Origin: Maribacter stanieri
GTDB lineage: Bacteria; Bacteroidota; Bacteroidia; Flavobacteriales; Flavobacteriaceae
DNA length: 64,000 nt
Direction of reading: 5' to 3'
Assembly (NCBI RefSeq): GCF_900112245.1
Contig: NZ_FOYX01000003.1
Span: 186,001-250,000, forward strand
Shown here: in pieces, positions 8,121-17,521 of the stretch
Layout of the letters: every line of letters begins with the position of its first letter
Position numbering within the stretch: position 1 is the first letter of the stretch
Notes under the pieces: generated by a model
Told to the model about the DNA's origin: nothing
What the model saw: only the letters and a program-made list of their open reading frames with translations
Database searches by the model: none
Translations under genes and position numbers: made by a program

Positions 8121-10039
8121 TACCCTAAAATATTAGTAACCTTAAAGCGAAGTGTAATTAATTCTTGAATTTCCTTAATAGCTTTGAACGTTCGCTTTAA
8201 TTTCATTTTTTCTTGTTTTGTCAATTGATCTAGTTGAATAAACCTTCCTGAATCATGATTGGCTAGCCCTTGACGTGTTCTAAATTTTAATAAAGCTTTA
8301 GTGGCATAAGAACAAGCCAAATATAACTCTTGATTATTGGGTTCAATTTCCGCAAGCTTCTCATATCTTTCCCAAGTATTACTGATAGCCTTAACGGAAT
8401 GCGATAGTATCAAAACTCTAGCAGCATCAATTAACGGTCTTAGTGCTCTACTTTTTAAGTCAAAAGAATCTTTGTGTTGTCCATCTTGCTCCACAACAAA
8501 TTGTCTAAAAAATCCTGTTGGTGACGGACTTTGTAATGCCCCGTTTGCCAAATGCACTAAGAAAATAGGGTATTTTTCAACGGTTCTAAATATATGTTCA
8601 GACATGTTGTCCAATAAGCTACGTTCACCATATGCCAGACTATAATCAAAAAAGATGGAAGACATTAATACCTCATTAGGTCCTGGGTTACTAATCCAAT
8701 ACGATAATTTGTTTTTCCATTCTTGTAAGCTCAAGCACCATTTTGGATTGGAAGCCATCATATCTGCCGGGCAATATTCGTATCCTATTGTATTTAGTCC
8801 TTTAGTTATGTGCTTTGCAAGGTCTAAAAAGTAAGTAGTGGTCTTGGGTAAATCTTCTTCGGGAACATCTTCAAAAACTAGTGCATTATCTTGATCTGTG
8901 TGCAAAAGTTGCTCACTTCTACCTTGGCTACCTAATGCTAACCATGCAAACTTTGCAGGTGGCGGAGAGTCCATTTTTGCGATGGAGATTTCAACAACTT
9001 GCTTAATACAAGTGTCGTTCAGTTCAGAGATAATTTTAGCAATTAATCCCAAAGGAATATTTTGTTCCAAATACCCCGTTAAAAGTACCATGACACTTTT
9101 TCTGAGCTGCTTTATTTTTTTAATTTTTGAAGTACGTTTAATAGCTTTTACCAATACGGCTGGGTTGTCACCCAATGAAACCATAACATCATGCTTGGAT
9201 AAAATACCTAAGGCAGCAGAATTAGGCGTCCCATCTTCCGTAATGACCAAATGACTAATGTTACTTTTCATCATTGCCATTTGTGCCTGCGTAATTGTTA
9301 GATTCTTTGGATAGGTAATTACAGGCGTAGTCATTATAGATTTAACCGTGGCAGTAATTGGTTGCTTACCAGATATTACTTTGTTCCTAAAATCTTTATC
9401 TGTTATAATACCTACTGGTAAATATTTTCTGATTACTAAAATAGACCCAATTTGTCTCTTGGTCATTATTTCAGCAGCCTTCTGTATGGTTGTTCTCGTA
9501 GAACATGTCACTAGTTTTTTTGAATAGCTGGCTAATTGTAAATCTGGGATTATTACCTCGCTACTAGCAGTCTCTTCACCTTCGCTTTCATAGAGTTGTC
9601 CTTTTTGATTTTTAGCATATGGGTTACGAGTGTTTGAAGCAAAACTCTCCATTAGAAAAACAGTTACTTCTTCGTTCTGCTTAGCAATAGGTCTAAAAAT
9701 ATCTATAGGTATACCGTACAGAATAGATTCTTCATGGGCTCTAGCTTCTAACTTGTAGTTTTCATTGGCAAATAAGGGGCGTAGACCAAAAATATCTCCC
9801 TCGTCACAAAAATCGAGAATGTTAGAAGTGGCAGGATTGTTTAATGTTACAGCTCCTTTATGTACTAAGTAGAAGTGAGAATGCTGACTTTCATCTACCG
9901 AAAATATAATACTGTTCTTTTCCTTATAAACTATAAGGACTTGCTCTGCTAACTGAAATAAAGATTTACCATCTAGAACATTAAAAGGGGGGTAATTTTT
10001 AATAAAATCGGCTACCCTTTCAGAAATCAAGTTTTTCAT
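8120..10039 (-). CDS. cyclic nucleotide-binding / CBS / DUF294 nucleotidyltransferase-like protein
   Basis: A 639-residue cytoplasmic signalling-type protein. Residues about 15-130 form a CRP-like cyclic-nucleotide-binding domain (VHKGAVTLNN, EGDIFGLRPLF). A CBS pair spans about 165-290 (QIGSILVIRKYLPVGIITD, ISHLVITEDG). A DUF294 nucleotidyltransferase-like domain follows (about 335-450), with WLALGSQGRSEQ and the acidic HTDQDNALVF motif of GlnD-type transferases. A helical DUF294 C-terminal domain ends it. The arrangement is the family's standard one. The downstream exonuclease gene overlaps its stop by 1 nt. Ligand and substrate are unknown; a uridylyl- or adenylyl-transferase role controlled by nucleotide binding is inferred from the domain set. 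Confidence 0.87.
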   Translation of the reverse strand: MKNLISERVADFIKNYPPFNVLDGKSLFQLAEQVLIVYKEKNSIIFSVDESQHSHFYLVHKGAVTLNNPATSNILDFCDEGDIFGLRPLFANENYKLEARAHEESILYGIPIDIFRPIAKQNEEVTVFLMESFASNTRNPYAKNQKGQLYESEGEETASSEVIIPDLQLASYSKKLVTCSTRTTIQKAAEIMTKRQIGSILVIRKYLPVGIITDKDFRNKVISGKQPITATVKSIMTTPVITYPKNLTITQAQMAMMKSNISHLVITEDGTPNSAALGILSKHDVMVSLGDNPAVLVKAIKRTSKIKKIKQLRKSVMVLLTGYLEQNIPLGLIAKIISELNDTCIKQVVEISIAKMDSPPPAKFAWLALGSQGRSEQLLHTDQDNALVFEDVPEEDLPKTTTYFLDLAKHITKGLNTIGYEYCPADMMASNPKWCLSLQEWKNKLSYWISNPGPNEVLMSSIFFDYSLAYGERSLLDNMSEHIFRTVEKYPIFLVHLANGALQSPSPTGFFRQFVVEQDGQHKDSFDLKSRALRPLIDAARVLILSHSVKAISNTWERYEKLAEIEPNNQELYLACSYATKALLKFRTRQGLANHDSGRFIQLDQLTKQEKMKLKRTFKAIKEIQELITLRFKVTNILG

Positions 10040-10124
10040 AAATTAAATTTAGCGAAACTATAGTTTATTAAAAAGGCGATTTTATAAATGACTATAATAT
10101 ATAAGGTTATAAGATAAAGTGTAT

Positions 10125-11555
10125 TTAGCAATCACTTAGAAAAACACCAACGGCTAATCCGCCTTCAGAAGTTTCTTTGTATTTAGAGCTCATATCTTTT
10201 GCGGTTTCCCACATGGTTTGCACCACCTTATCTAGAGGTACTTTCGCTGCGGAAGGGTCTGAACCTAAAGCTAATTCTGCGGCGTTTATTGCTTTTATGG
10301 CACCCATAGAATTTCTTTCAATACAGGGTATCTGAACTAATCCGCCAATAGGATCACAGGTAAGCCCTAAGTGATGTTCCATGGCAATTTCTGCTGCCAT
10401 AAGTACTTGTTCTGGTGTACCGCCCAATAGTTCTGTAAGAGCGCCCGCTGCCATTGCCGATGATACGCCAATTTCAGCTTGGCATCCACCCATGGCGGCA
10501 GAAATTGTAGCTCCTTTTTTAAAAATACTGCCAATCTCTCCGGCAACAAGTAGAAATTGTTTTACATGCTCAAAATTTCCTGCATGATTTTCAATAACCA
10601 TATAATACATTAATACGGCCGGTATTACACCTGCACTACCATTTGTAGGTGCGGTTACTACACGACCCAACGATGCGTTCACTTCATTGACACTAAGGGC
10701 AAAACAACTTACCCATTGTAAAATCTGTCTAAATTTCACTTCGGTTTGGCGAATGGTCTGTAACCATTCTTCAGGGGTAGTGTAGGGGATGTCACTTTTT
10801 AATTTGTTGTGCATTTCAAAAGCCCTGCGCTTAACATTTAATCCACCCGGTAAAGTTCCTTCTGTATGGCAACCCGTATACATGCATTCTAGCATGGTGT
10901 TCCATATTCTCTCTAGCTCATGGTCAATTGTCTTATCGTCTCGTAATGACTTTTCATTTTCCAGGACTAGTTCCGAAATCATTAAGCCTTCTTTTTTACA
11001 GAAATCTAAAAGTTCGGTTCCTTTTTGTACAGGAAAAGGAAACTTGTTGAACATGTCAACTTTGCGTTTGGCATTTTTTCGTTCTTCACTAATAACAAAT
11101 CCGCCACCAATGGAATAATAAGTTTTAGAAATCTTTTTACCGGATTTTAGTATTGCTTGAAACTTTAATCCGTTGGCATGGAAGGGAAGAAATTTTCTAT
11201 TGAAAACAATATGTTTTTTCGGATTGAAAGTAATCTTATAAGTACCATTTAAACGTAGCACATGCTCATTCTTTATAGTGTTGATTAAAGAATCAATGGA
11301 GTCTATTGGTATTAATTCTGGATCTGCACCCAATAAGCCTAACATTACCGCATAGTCAGTGGCATGACCTTTACCTGTTAATGATAGAGAGCCATATAGG
11401 TGAACTTCTACTTCTTCAACTTTTTCAAGATTGTTTTTAGAATTTAAACGCGCCAACCATCTTTCGGCAGCACGCCATGGTCCAAGAGTATGTGAACTAG
11501 AAGGACCCACGCCAATCTTTAACATATCAAAAACACTAATACTTTCTATCTCCAA
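10125..11555 (-). CDS. sdaA: L-serine ammonia-lyase (serine dehydratase), iron-sulfur type
   Basis: A 476-residue single-chain enzyme that deaminates L-serine to pyruvate. It has the N-terminal beta domain starting [17 protein letters not shown] (substrate-binding SSSHT) and the C-terminal alpha domain with the cysteines that hold the 4Fe-4S cluster, in [20 protein letters not shown] and [25 protein letters not shown] is also present. Length and order match the bacterial fused form. It is separated from the upstream dnaK by a 181-nt divergent intergenic region. The ATG at 11555 places the [10 protein letters not shown] start typical of the family. Confidence 0.95.
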   Translation of the reverse strand: MEIESISVFDMLKIGVGPSSSHTLGPWRAAERWLARLNSKNNLEKVEEVEVHLYGSLSLTGKGHATDYAVMLGLLGADPELIPIDSIDSLINTIKNEHVLRLNGTYKITFNPKKHIVFNRKFLPFHANGLKFQAILKSGKKISKTYYSIGGGFVISEERKNAKRKVDMFNKFPFPVQKGTELLDFCKKEGLMISELVLENEKSLRDDKTIDHELERIWNTMLECMYTGCHTEGTLPGGLNVKRRAFEMHNKLKSDIPYTTPEEWLQTIRQTEVKFRQILQWVSCFALSVNEVNASLGRVVTAPTNGSAGVIPAVLMYYMVIENHAGNFEHVKQFLLVAGEIGSIFKKGATISAAMGGCQAEIGVSSAMAAGALTELLGGTPEQVLMAAEIAMEHHLGLTCDPIGGLVQIPCIERNSMGAIKAINAAELALGSDPSAAKVPLDKVVQTMWETAKDMSSKYKETSEGGLAVGVFLSDC

Positions 11556-11646
11556 ACCTTATGTATTTTGTAGGCTAAGGTACAATGTTTCAATAACCTT
11601 TTATCAAACAAAATTGGCATATATCTAGAGGGATTAATGATAATAA

Positions 11647-11707
11647 TGACATCATGTCAGTTTTTCTTGCTTGGCATATTGTTTGTCATTTACAAATCGA
11701 TTGTAAA
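11647..11707 (+). promoter_or_regulatory. dnaK upstream control region: dyads and a -24/-12-like element
   Basis: Three elements lie in the 90 nt before dnaK. TGACAT-C-ATGTCA is a perfect 6-1-6 dyad (11647-11659). TTGGCATATTGTTTGT (11671-11686) has GG and, ten bases later, GT, resembling the sigma-54 GG-N10-GC pattern with one mismatch. TTTACAA-ATCGA-TTGTAAA (11689-11707) is a 7-5-7 dyad. No CIRCE element is seen. Which of these is used is unknown; TATTGTTTG could also be a weak TAnnTTTG-type box with one extra base. Confidence 0.4.
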
Positions 11708-11736
11708 ATAAAGCACTTAATTTAAAACATATAATA

Positions 11737-13638
11737 ATGAGTAAGATTATAGGAATAGATTTGGGTACTACCAACTCCTGTGTTTCTGTTATGGAAGGTA
11801 ACGAGCCAGTAGTAATTCCGAATGCAGAAGGAAAAAGAACAACACCATCAGTGATTGCTTTCGTTGAAGGTGGTGAGATCAAGGTAGGTGACCCAGCAAA
11901 AAGACAAGCGGTTACTAACCCAGAAAAAACCATTTATTCTATTAAAAGGTTTATGGGTAACAAATATTCAGAGTCAAGTAAAGAAGCTGAAAGAGTACCT
12001 TATAAAGTAGTAAAAGGAGATAACGATACACCAAGAGTAGATATTGATGGTCGTTTATATTCTCCACAAGAATTATCAGCTATGATTCTTCAGAAAATGA
12101 AGAAAACTGCTGAAGATTATTTAGGACAAGAAGTAACTCGTGCGGTAATTACAGTACCAGCTTACTTTAACGATTCTCAAAGACAAGCGACTAAAGAAGC
12201 TGGTGAGATTGCAGGTTTAACTGTTGAGCGTATTATCAACGAACCTACATCTGCATCTTTGGCGTACGGTATGGATAAGAAAGATACCGAGCAAAAAATT
12301 GTAGTATTTGATTTTGGTGGTGGTACACATGATGTTTCTATCTTAGAATTAGGAGATGGTGTATTTGAAGTATTAGCTACTGATGGTGATACTCACTTAG
12401 GTGGTGATGATGTTGATCAAAAGATTATTGATTGGTTGGCTGATGAATTCAAATCTGAAGAAGATATGGATCTTAGAAAAGATTCTATGGCACTTCAACG
12501 TTTACGTGAGGCTGCTGAAAAAGCTAAAATCGAATTATCATCTTCTGCTCAAACAGAAATTAATTTGCCATATGTAACGGCAACTGCTTCTGGACCAAAG
12601 CACTTAGTAAGAACTTTGACAAGATCAAAATTCGAGCAATTAATTGCTGATTTGGTTAAAAGAACAATAGAGCCATGTGCAAGCGCAATGAAATCTGCAG
12701 GTCTTACAAATAGCGATATTGATGAAATTATCTTGGTTGGTGGTTCTACTAGAATACCAGCTGTACAAGAAGCTGTAGAGAAATTCTTTGGTAAGAAGCC
12801 TTCGAAAGGAGTTAACCCAGATGAGGTTGTAGCGATAGGTGCTGCAATACAAGGTGGTGTATTAACTGGAGATGTAAAAGATGTATTATTATTAGACGTT
12901 ACTCCTCTTTCTTTAGGTATTGAAACAATGGGAAGTGTAATGACCAAATTAATAGAGGCCAACACTACTATCCCAACTAAAAAGTCTCAAGTATTCTCTA
13001 CCGCTGCTGATAACCAACCATCGGTTGAAATTCACGTATTGCAAGGAGAAAGACCAATGGCAAACGATAATAAAACTATTGGTAGATTCCATTTAGATGG
13101 TATTCCACCAGCACAAAGAGGTACACCTCAAATTGAAGTTACTTTCGATATTGATGCAAATGGTATTATTAAAGTATCTGCTACAGATAAAGCAACTAAC
13201 AAATCGCAAGATATTCGTATTGAAGCTTCTTCAGGTTTAACCGAGGAAGAAATCAAGAAGATGAAAGCAGAGGCAGAAGCTAATGCAGAGTCTGATAAAA
13301 AAGCGAAAGAGACTGCTGATAAGTTGAATGAGGCAGATGGAATGATTTTCCAAACTGAAAAGCAATTAACTGAATTTGGTGATAAATTATCTGATGATAA
13401 GAAAAAACCAATTGAAGATGCTTTGGCAGAATTAAAGGCAGCTTACGAAAGTAAAGACCTTGCAGTTATTTCTCCAGCTTTAGATAAAATCAATGAAGCT
13501 TGGAAAGTAGCATCTGAAGAAATGTACAAAGCACAAGCTGAGGCACAAGGTGGTGCTCCTCAAGGAGAGCCTACTGCTGACGGTGGAGCTTCTGAAGGAG
13601 ATAATGTTGAAGACGTAGACTTCGAAGAGGTTAAATAA
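11737..13638 (+). CDS. dnaK: molecular chaperone DnaK (Hsp70)
   Basis: A 633-residue Hsp70. The N-terminal ATPase domain (1-380) opens with [13 protein letters not shown] and carries the phosphate-2 [15 protein letters not shown] and adenosine [13 protein letters not shown] motifs. The substrate-binding domain follows ([13 protein letters not shown], then VLQGERPMA), then a helical lid and an EDVDFEEVK acidic tail, which is typical. It folds newly made and stressed proteins in the cytoplasm with DnaJ and GrpE, neither of which is adjacent here. A dyad-rich promoter region and a downstream terminator (13660-13688) suggest a single-gene stress unit. Confidence 0.98.
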   Translation: MSKIIGIDLGTTNSCVSVMEGNEPVVIPNAEGKRTTPSVIAFVEGGEIKVGDPAKRQAVTNPEKTIYSIKRFMGNKYSESSKEAERVPYKVVKGDNDTPRVDIDGRLYSPQELSAMILQKMKKTAEDYLGQEVTRAVITVPAYFNDSQRQATKEAGEIAGLTVERIINEPTSASLAYGMDKKDTEQKIVVFDFGGGTHDVSILELGDGVFEVLATDGDTHLGGDDVDQKIIDWLADEFKSEEDMDLRKDSMALQRLREAAEKAKIELSSSAQTEINLPYVTATASGPKHLVRTLTRSKFEQLIADLVKRTIEPCASAMKSAGLTNSDIDEIILVGGSTRIPAVQEAVEKFFGKKPSKGVNPDEVVAIGAAIQGGVLTGDVKDVLLLDVTPLSLGIETMGSVMTKLIEANTTIPTKKSQVFSTAADNQPSVEIHVLQGERPMANDNKTIGRFHLDGIPPAQRGTPQIEVTFDIDANGIIKVSATDKATNKSQDIRIEASSGLTEEEIKKMKAEAEANAESDKKAKETADKLNEADGMIFQTEKQLTEFGDKLSDDKKKPIEDALAELKAAYESKDLAVISPALDKINEAWKVASEEMYKAQAEAQGGAPQGEPTADGGASEGDNVEDVDFEEVK

Positions 13639-13659
13639 TATAACTCTAATTTGTTATGG

Positions 13660-13688
13660 AAAAGGGACGGTATTTACCGTCCCTTTTT
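13660..13688 (+). terminator. dnaK terminator
   Basis: Stem AAAGGGACGG (13661-13670), loop TATTTA, CCGTCCCTTT (13677-13686), then a T run. Confidence 0.9.
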
Positions 13689-13740
13689 ACTTTTACGGTA
13701 ATTTTTTTCTAACCCAGTATTATTAAAGTAATTTTGCAGT

Positions 13741-14670
13741 ATGATTAATAAATACTTACAGACAATTTTTTTGACTTTAGTAGTAGCCTTAGGAACTATG
13801 CAAGGGCAAGAAATTCAGATTTTTACCCTTGACGATTTTGATTTAAAGGGAGAGGTCAAATTCTGTTTGGTAAGTACTGATTATGGTAAAGAGGAATATG
13901 ATTTTAATAAGAAAGGATTTTTAACAAAGGCTGTTACCAGGTACAATGCCCAAGACTATGATGTTGTACATTATAAGTATAGCAATGGTGAATTAATTGA
14001 AAAACGTTCAGAATCTTATAGAAATAATGCGTTTGATTCTAGTACGTCAATTGCTCATTTTTATGAAATTGATTCTACTGATAATATCAAAATAGAAGAG
14101 CGAATTTTTTCATACGATAAAGAGTTTTTAGATGAATATATTTACGGTTATGATGAGTTCGGTGATTTAATTAGTATTAAAAGAACTAATAATGACGGTA
14201 CAGATATTACATTAATTGAACACAAGAAGTTTAAAGGTGAGAATACAGTTACTTATATGATTAATGAAGTGCCACTAAAGTCCATTCGTACGTCAACTCA
14301 AAAACCAAAAAATAAACCAGCTCAAAAGATTGTATTGACAAAAGAGTACTTAAAAGGGGAGGAAAGTTACGCCTTTGAAGAAGTCTTTAGCTTGGACGGA
14401 AAGTTAATGGCACAGCAAGAGTTTGAATTCAATATTCAAACAAAAAAGTTTGAGCCTACAACACGTACTAGTTATGAGTATGATGATAAAGGTATGCTAA
14501 TAGCTGAGGTAGCTAAAAGAGGTGCTGGTATTATCAAGAAAGAGTATGTTTACCAATATGATAAAGCAGTAGAAGGTAATTGGATTAAACAGATAGTTAC
14601 TCCAGACAATACATATACAACTAGAAAAATTACTTATTACCCTGAAGAAACTAAAGTTATTAAGGAATAA
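13741..14670 (+). CDS. exported protein with YD-like repeats, unknown function
   Basis: A 309-residue protein I cannot assign. A signal peptide is clear (about 1-22, ending in MQGQ). The rest is beta-rich, with repeated strand pairs of the form Y.Y.NG.LI.KR and Y.YDDKGMLIAEVA...KEYVYQYD. These look like the Tyr-Asp repeats seen in RHS/YD proteins and in small MORN-like exported proteins of Bacteroidota. No lipobox or type IX sorting tail is seen. TAATTTTG (13729-13736) lies 4 nt before the ATG. It is convergent with the acetyltransferase gene (2 nt between stops). Confidence 0.7.
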   Translation: MINKYLQTIFLTLVVALGTMQGQEIQIFTLDDFDLKGEVKFCLVSTDYGKEEYDFNKKGFLTKAVTRYNAQDYDVVHYKYSNGELIEKRSESYRNNAFDSSTSIAHFYEIDSTDNIKIEERIFSYDKEFLDEYIYGYDEFGDLISIKRTNNDGTDITLIEHKKFKGENTVTYMINEVPLKSIRTSTQKPKNKPAQKIVLTKEYLKGEESYAFEEVFSLDGKLMAQQEFEFNIQTKKFEPTTRTSYEYDDKGMLIAEVAKRGAGIIKKEYVYQYDKAVEGNWIKQIVTPDNTYTTRKITYYPEETKVIKE

Positions 14671-14672
14671 TT

Positions 14673-15230
14673 CTATTGATTCTTATCAAGCCATTCTTCA
14701 CGTAGTAATCCATAGCAGCAAGTGTTTCTTTTGAAACCATCTAATAAATAAACATCTTTGCGGAGAATACCTTCTAAAGTGCATCCTAATTTCTCAACAG
14801 CTTTTCTTGAAGCTATATTGCGTTCGTCTATACGAAATTCCACTTTTTCAAAATTCAAATTGTTAAAGGCAAAATCAAGCATTAATTTTTTCATTTGGGA
14901 ATTTAACCCAGTGCTTTGAAATTCTTTGCCAATCCAAGTAGACCCAATATGTAGAACTTTGTTCTTATGATTTATATTCATATAACGGGTACAACCTGCA
15001 TATTTTTCATAAAGCTTGTCATATACAAGAAACGGTATACTGGTGCCTGCTTCTAATTGCTGCATTGCAGTATCTACGTAGCTTTTTAAACTACTTGGCG
15101 TTTCTATGTCTGAAGGTGAGAATTGAACCAATTTCTTTTGTGAGGCAATAGGGATAAGATGCTCAAAATTATCTAATGTGAGGGGACTTAATTGTACTCT
15201 TTCATTTTCTAATGTAATATCGTTTTTCAT
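14673..15230 (-). CDS. GNAT N-acetyltransferase, RimJ/RimL type
   Basis: A 185-residue acetyl-CoA-dependent acetyltransferase of the RimJ/RimL/Acetyltransf_3 subgroup. It has the ENERVQLSPLTLDNFEHL N-terminal strand-helix, GSTWIGKEFQSTGLNSQMKKL (motif A, acetyl-CoA loop), and NIASRKAVEKLGCTLEGILRKD (motif B, typical N.AS..V.EK.GF..EG). The substrate is unknown. Its start overlaps the stop of the upstream hydrolase in an ATGA, so the two are cotranslated from one mRNA. Confidence 0.85.
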   Translation of the reverse strand: MKNDITLENERVQLSPLTLDNFEHLIPIASQKKLVQFSPSDIETPSSLKSYVDTAMQQLEAGTSIPFLVYDKLYEKYAGCTRYMNINHKNKVLHIGSTWIGKEFQSTGLNSQMKKLMLDFAFNNLNFEKVEFRIDERNIASRKAVEKLGCTLEGILRKDVYLLDGFKRNTCCYGLLREEWLDKNQ

Positions 15231-15871
15231 ATAGCCAATTGATTAATAATTTCTTTTTTTACTTCGTGTGCGCCCTTAAAATTTATATGCCTAATATTAA
15301 CTCCAAAGAGTGAGTTAAGCTTTCTGTTCTCTTCCTCTAATCGTTTTGGAGTAAGGTATTCGTCATGATCACCAATTATAGATACTATTTCTGTTTTATT
15401 TTCAAAATAGCTGAAATCGGTCTTATTTAGTTCTTTTGGAATTCCGCCTGCGTAAATAATTATTTTTGAGCATTGTAGTTTAGAGTAAGCCAAGTAGCGC
15501 AATGCTATGGATACTCCTTGTGAAAACCCAAAAACAATGATTTCACAGTCAGTAGGTAGATTTTCATTTTCTAAAACAGCATCTAAATAGTTAAATAGAT
15601 TTTCTGTTTCTATTGCAGTATTCTCTTTCGTCAACCAACTTGCACCTACATGTTTATATTCATTTTTCAGATAATATTTAGAAGGTGCCTGTGGTGCAAG
15701 TATGTAATTTTCTTCTTTAGGTAATTCATTAAAATATTTCAAAAAAAATCGACTTAAAAATCCAATGCCATGGAATACTAACCACACGCGTTTTGTGTTG
15801 CTATTTATTTCATTTAAAGTCTCATAGGTGTTAGTGGTTTTATAAGTGACATTTTTTATTTGGTTTTCCAT
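15227..15871 (-). CDS. alpha/beta hydrolase, carboxylesterase/phospholipase type
   Basis: A 214-residue protein of the small serine-hydrolase group (acyl-protein thioesterase / YpfH-like). The nucleophile elbow is GFSQGVSIA (about residues 111-119), the acid is probably the Asp of IIGDHDEYL (about 171-180), and the His is in FKGAHEVKKE (near 203). An early HGIG loop (about 34-37) could form the oxyanion hole. No signal peptide, so cytoplasmic. The downstream acetyltransferase overlaps its stop by 4 nt. The gene is divergent from the menaquinone cluster. Confidence 0.75.
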   Translation of the reverse strand: MENQIKNVTYKTTNTYETLNEINSNTKRVWLVFHGIGFLSRFFLKYFNELPKEENYILAPQAPSKYYLKNEYKHVGASWLTKENTAIETENLFNYLDAVLENENLPTDCEIIVFGFSQGVSIALRYLAYSKLQCSKIIIYAGGIPKELNKTDFSYFENKTEIVSIIGDHDEYLTPKRLEEENRKLNSLFGVNIRHINFKGAHEVKKEIINQLAI

Positions 15872-15935
15872 AGTATGTACAATTCAATCAAGCTTTTCAG
15901 TTGGTAATGTAATGCTTAATTTTACAAAAAAAAGG

Positions 15936-16358
15936 ATGAACGACTACAAAGAAAAAATTCTAAAGATTTGTAACGAAACTTCTAAGAATACCTTAATGGA
16001 AACCTTAGAAATAGACTATATAGATGTTGGTGAGGATTTCTTGTTGGCCAAAATGCCGGTAACTACAAAAGTGCATCAACCAGATGGAGTTCTACATGGT
16101 GGTGCAATGGTAGCTTTGGCAGAGAGTGTTGGTAGTGCGGCATCCTATATTTTTTTAGATGCTAGCAAGTTTTTTGTAAGAGGTATTGAAATTTCAGCAA
16201 ACCATGTAAAAAGCGTCAAAGATGGTTTTGTTTATGCCAAGGCTGTAATATTGCACAAAGGTAGAACAACTCAGTTATGGGAAATAAAAATTACTAACGA
16301 AGCAGACGAACTTATTTCTCTTTGTAAACTAACAACAATCGCTTTACCAAGAAGTTAG
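15936..16358 (+). CDS. menI: hotdog-fold thioesterase, probable DHNA-CoA hydrolase
   Basis: A 140-residue PaaI/YdiI-type thioesterase. The key block is HQPDGVLHGGAMVALAESVGS, with the HGG loop and the catalytic Glu in ALAES, followed by ISANHVKSVKDG, HKGRTTQLWEI and LCKLTT. This pattern runs closely parallel to E. coli YdiI (MenI), which hydrolyses 1,4-dihydroxy-2-naphthoyl-CoA. Position directly before menF (1 nt between stop and start) supports that role. The start is set at ATG 15936; an upstream in-frame opening only adds sequence overlapping the divergent hydrolase. Other acyl-CoA substrates cannot be excluded. Confidence 0.85.
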   Translation: MNDYKEKILKICNETSKNTLMETLEIDYIDVGEDFLLAKMPVTTKVHQPDGVLHGGAMVALAESVGSAASYIFLDASKFFVRGIEISANHVKSVKDGFVYAKAVILHKGRTTQLWEIKITNEADELISLCKLTTIALPRS

Positions 16359-16359
16359 T

Positions 16360-17472
16360 ATGATGCAAGAACTTTTTAATCGTGCTGCAACATGCTTGAA
16401 AGAGCAGTTACCCTTTGTTCTGTATAGAAAACCAAATGAAATTGAGTTGACCGGTGTTTTTCAGAATAATGATGAGGTGCATAAGATTAAGGATTTTACA
16501 GAAAAAGGATTCGTATTTGCTCCCTTCAATTTAAAATCAGATGCTATTCTTTTAAAGATGGATAGTATTCAAAAGGAGTCGAATTCAATTGTTGATAGTG
16601 TGATGGCTAAGGAGATGAGTTCTAAACCTCTTGATGCTGTTGAGAAATCTAGATATCTTAAATTGATAGGGAATGCTTTAGATAAAATAAACGACGGAGA
16701 AATTAATAAGGTTGTTTTATCAAGGAAAATTGAAGTTGATTATAAAGATGATTACAGTGAAACCTTTAAAAGACTTTTAAAACAATACCCAAAAGCTTTT
16801 TGTTATTTCTGGCATCATCCTAAAATTGGTACTTGGATGGGGGCTACACCAGAAATATTGGTTAAAACCAATGGTTCACAATTTACTACAATGTCTTTGG
16901 CTGGTACTCAGAATTCAACAGGTTTAGAAAAACCTCAATGGTCTAAAAAAGAAATAAACGAGCAACAATTGGTAACCGATTATATTGTTGATGCTCTAAC
17001 AGAGAAGGTTGTATCTATACGAGCTTTGGAACGCGAATCTATAAAGGCTGGTTTGCTTTGGCATCTTAGAACAGAGTTGAAAGGTACATTTTCTCCTAAT
17101 CAATTTGGTAATGTTTTAAAGGCATTACACCCAACACCGGCAGTATGTGGAAGTCCGTTACAGAAAGCTAAAGAGTTTATTTTGGACAATGAGCTTTATG
17201 ACCGTTCTTTTTACACAGGGTTTTTAGGAGAATTAAATGTGAAATCTGAATTACCAAGAAATAGAAACCGAAGAAACCAAGAGAATAGCGCTTACCGAAG
17301 TGTTACTAATACCTCAGAGCTTTTTGTAAATCTACGTTGCATGCAATTACATAAAAGTAAAGTTTCTATTTATGTGGGTGGAGGAATTACAAGCGATTCT
17401 ATACCTGAAAGTGAATGGCATGAAACCTCTTTGAAAAGTAATACCATGTTACGTGTCTTGGGTAGTAATTAA
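16360..17472 (+). CDS. menF: isochorismate synthase
   Basis: A 370-residue chorismate-utilising enzyme that makes isochorismate, the first step towards menaquinone. The conserved blocks are GEINKVVLSRKI, GTWMGATPEILV, TMSLAGTQ (substrate and Mg site), LHPTPAVCGSP and YDRSFYTGFLGE. It is shorter than E. coli MenF because the N-terminal part is reduced, as is usual in Bacteroidota. Its place between menI and menD makes menF more likely than a siderophore entC. Two adjacent ATG codons give a one-residue start ambiguity. Confidence 0.92.
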   Translation: MMQELFNRAATCLKEQLPFVLYRKPNEIELTGVFQNNDEVHKIKDFTEKGFVFAPFNLKSDAILLKMDSIQKESNSIVDSVMAKEMSSKPLDAVEKSRYLKLIGNALDKINDGEINKVVLSRKIEVDYKDDYSETFKRLLKQYPKAFCYFWHHPKIGTWMGATPEILVKTNGSQFTTMSLAGTQNSTGLEKPQWSKKEINEQQLVTDYIVDALTEKVVSIRALERESIKAGLLWHLRTELKGTFSPNQFGNVLKALHPTPAVCGSPLQKAKEFILDNELYDRSFYTGFLGELNVKSELPRNRNRRNQENSAYRSVTNTSELFVNLRCMQLHKSKVSIYVGGGITSDSIPESEWHETSLKSNTMLRVLGSN

Positions 17473-17483
17473 GTATTCAACTT

Positions 17484-17515
17484 TTGGGTAATAACAAGCA
17501 TTGGTCGTATTTTTG
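17484..17515 (+). promoter_or_regulatory. menD promoter
   Basis: TTG (17484-17486), 21-nt spacer, TATTTTTG (17508-17515). The box ends 6 nt before the menD ATG, so the transcript would begin at or next to the start codon. Confidence 0.55.
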
Positions 17516-17521
17516 AACTAC

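Noticed and set aside
12549..12965. Long open frame on the minus strand opposite dnaK
   Set aside because: It is the antisense shadow of the highly biased dnaK coding sequence; it lacks a recognisable start and protein family.
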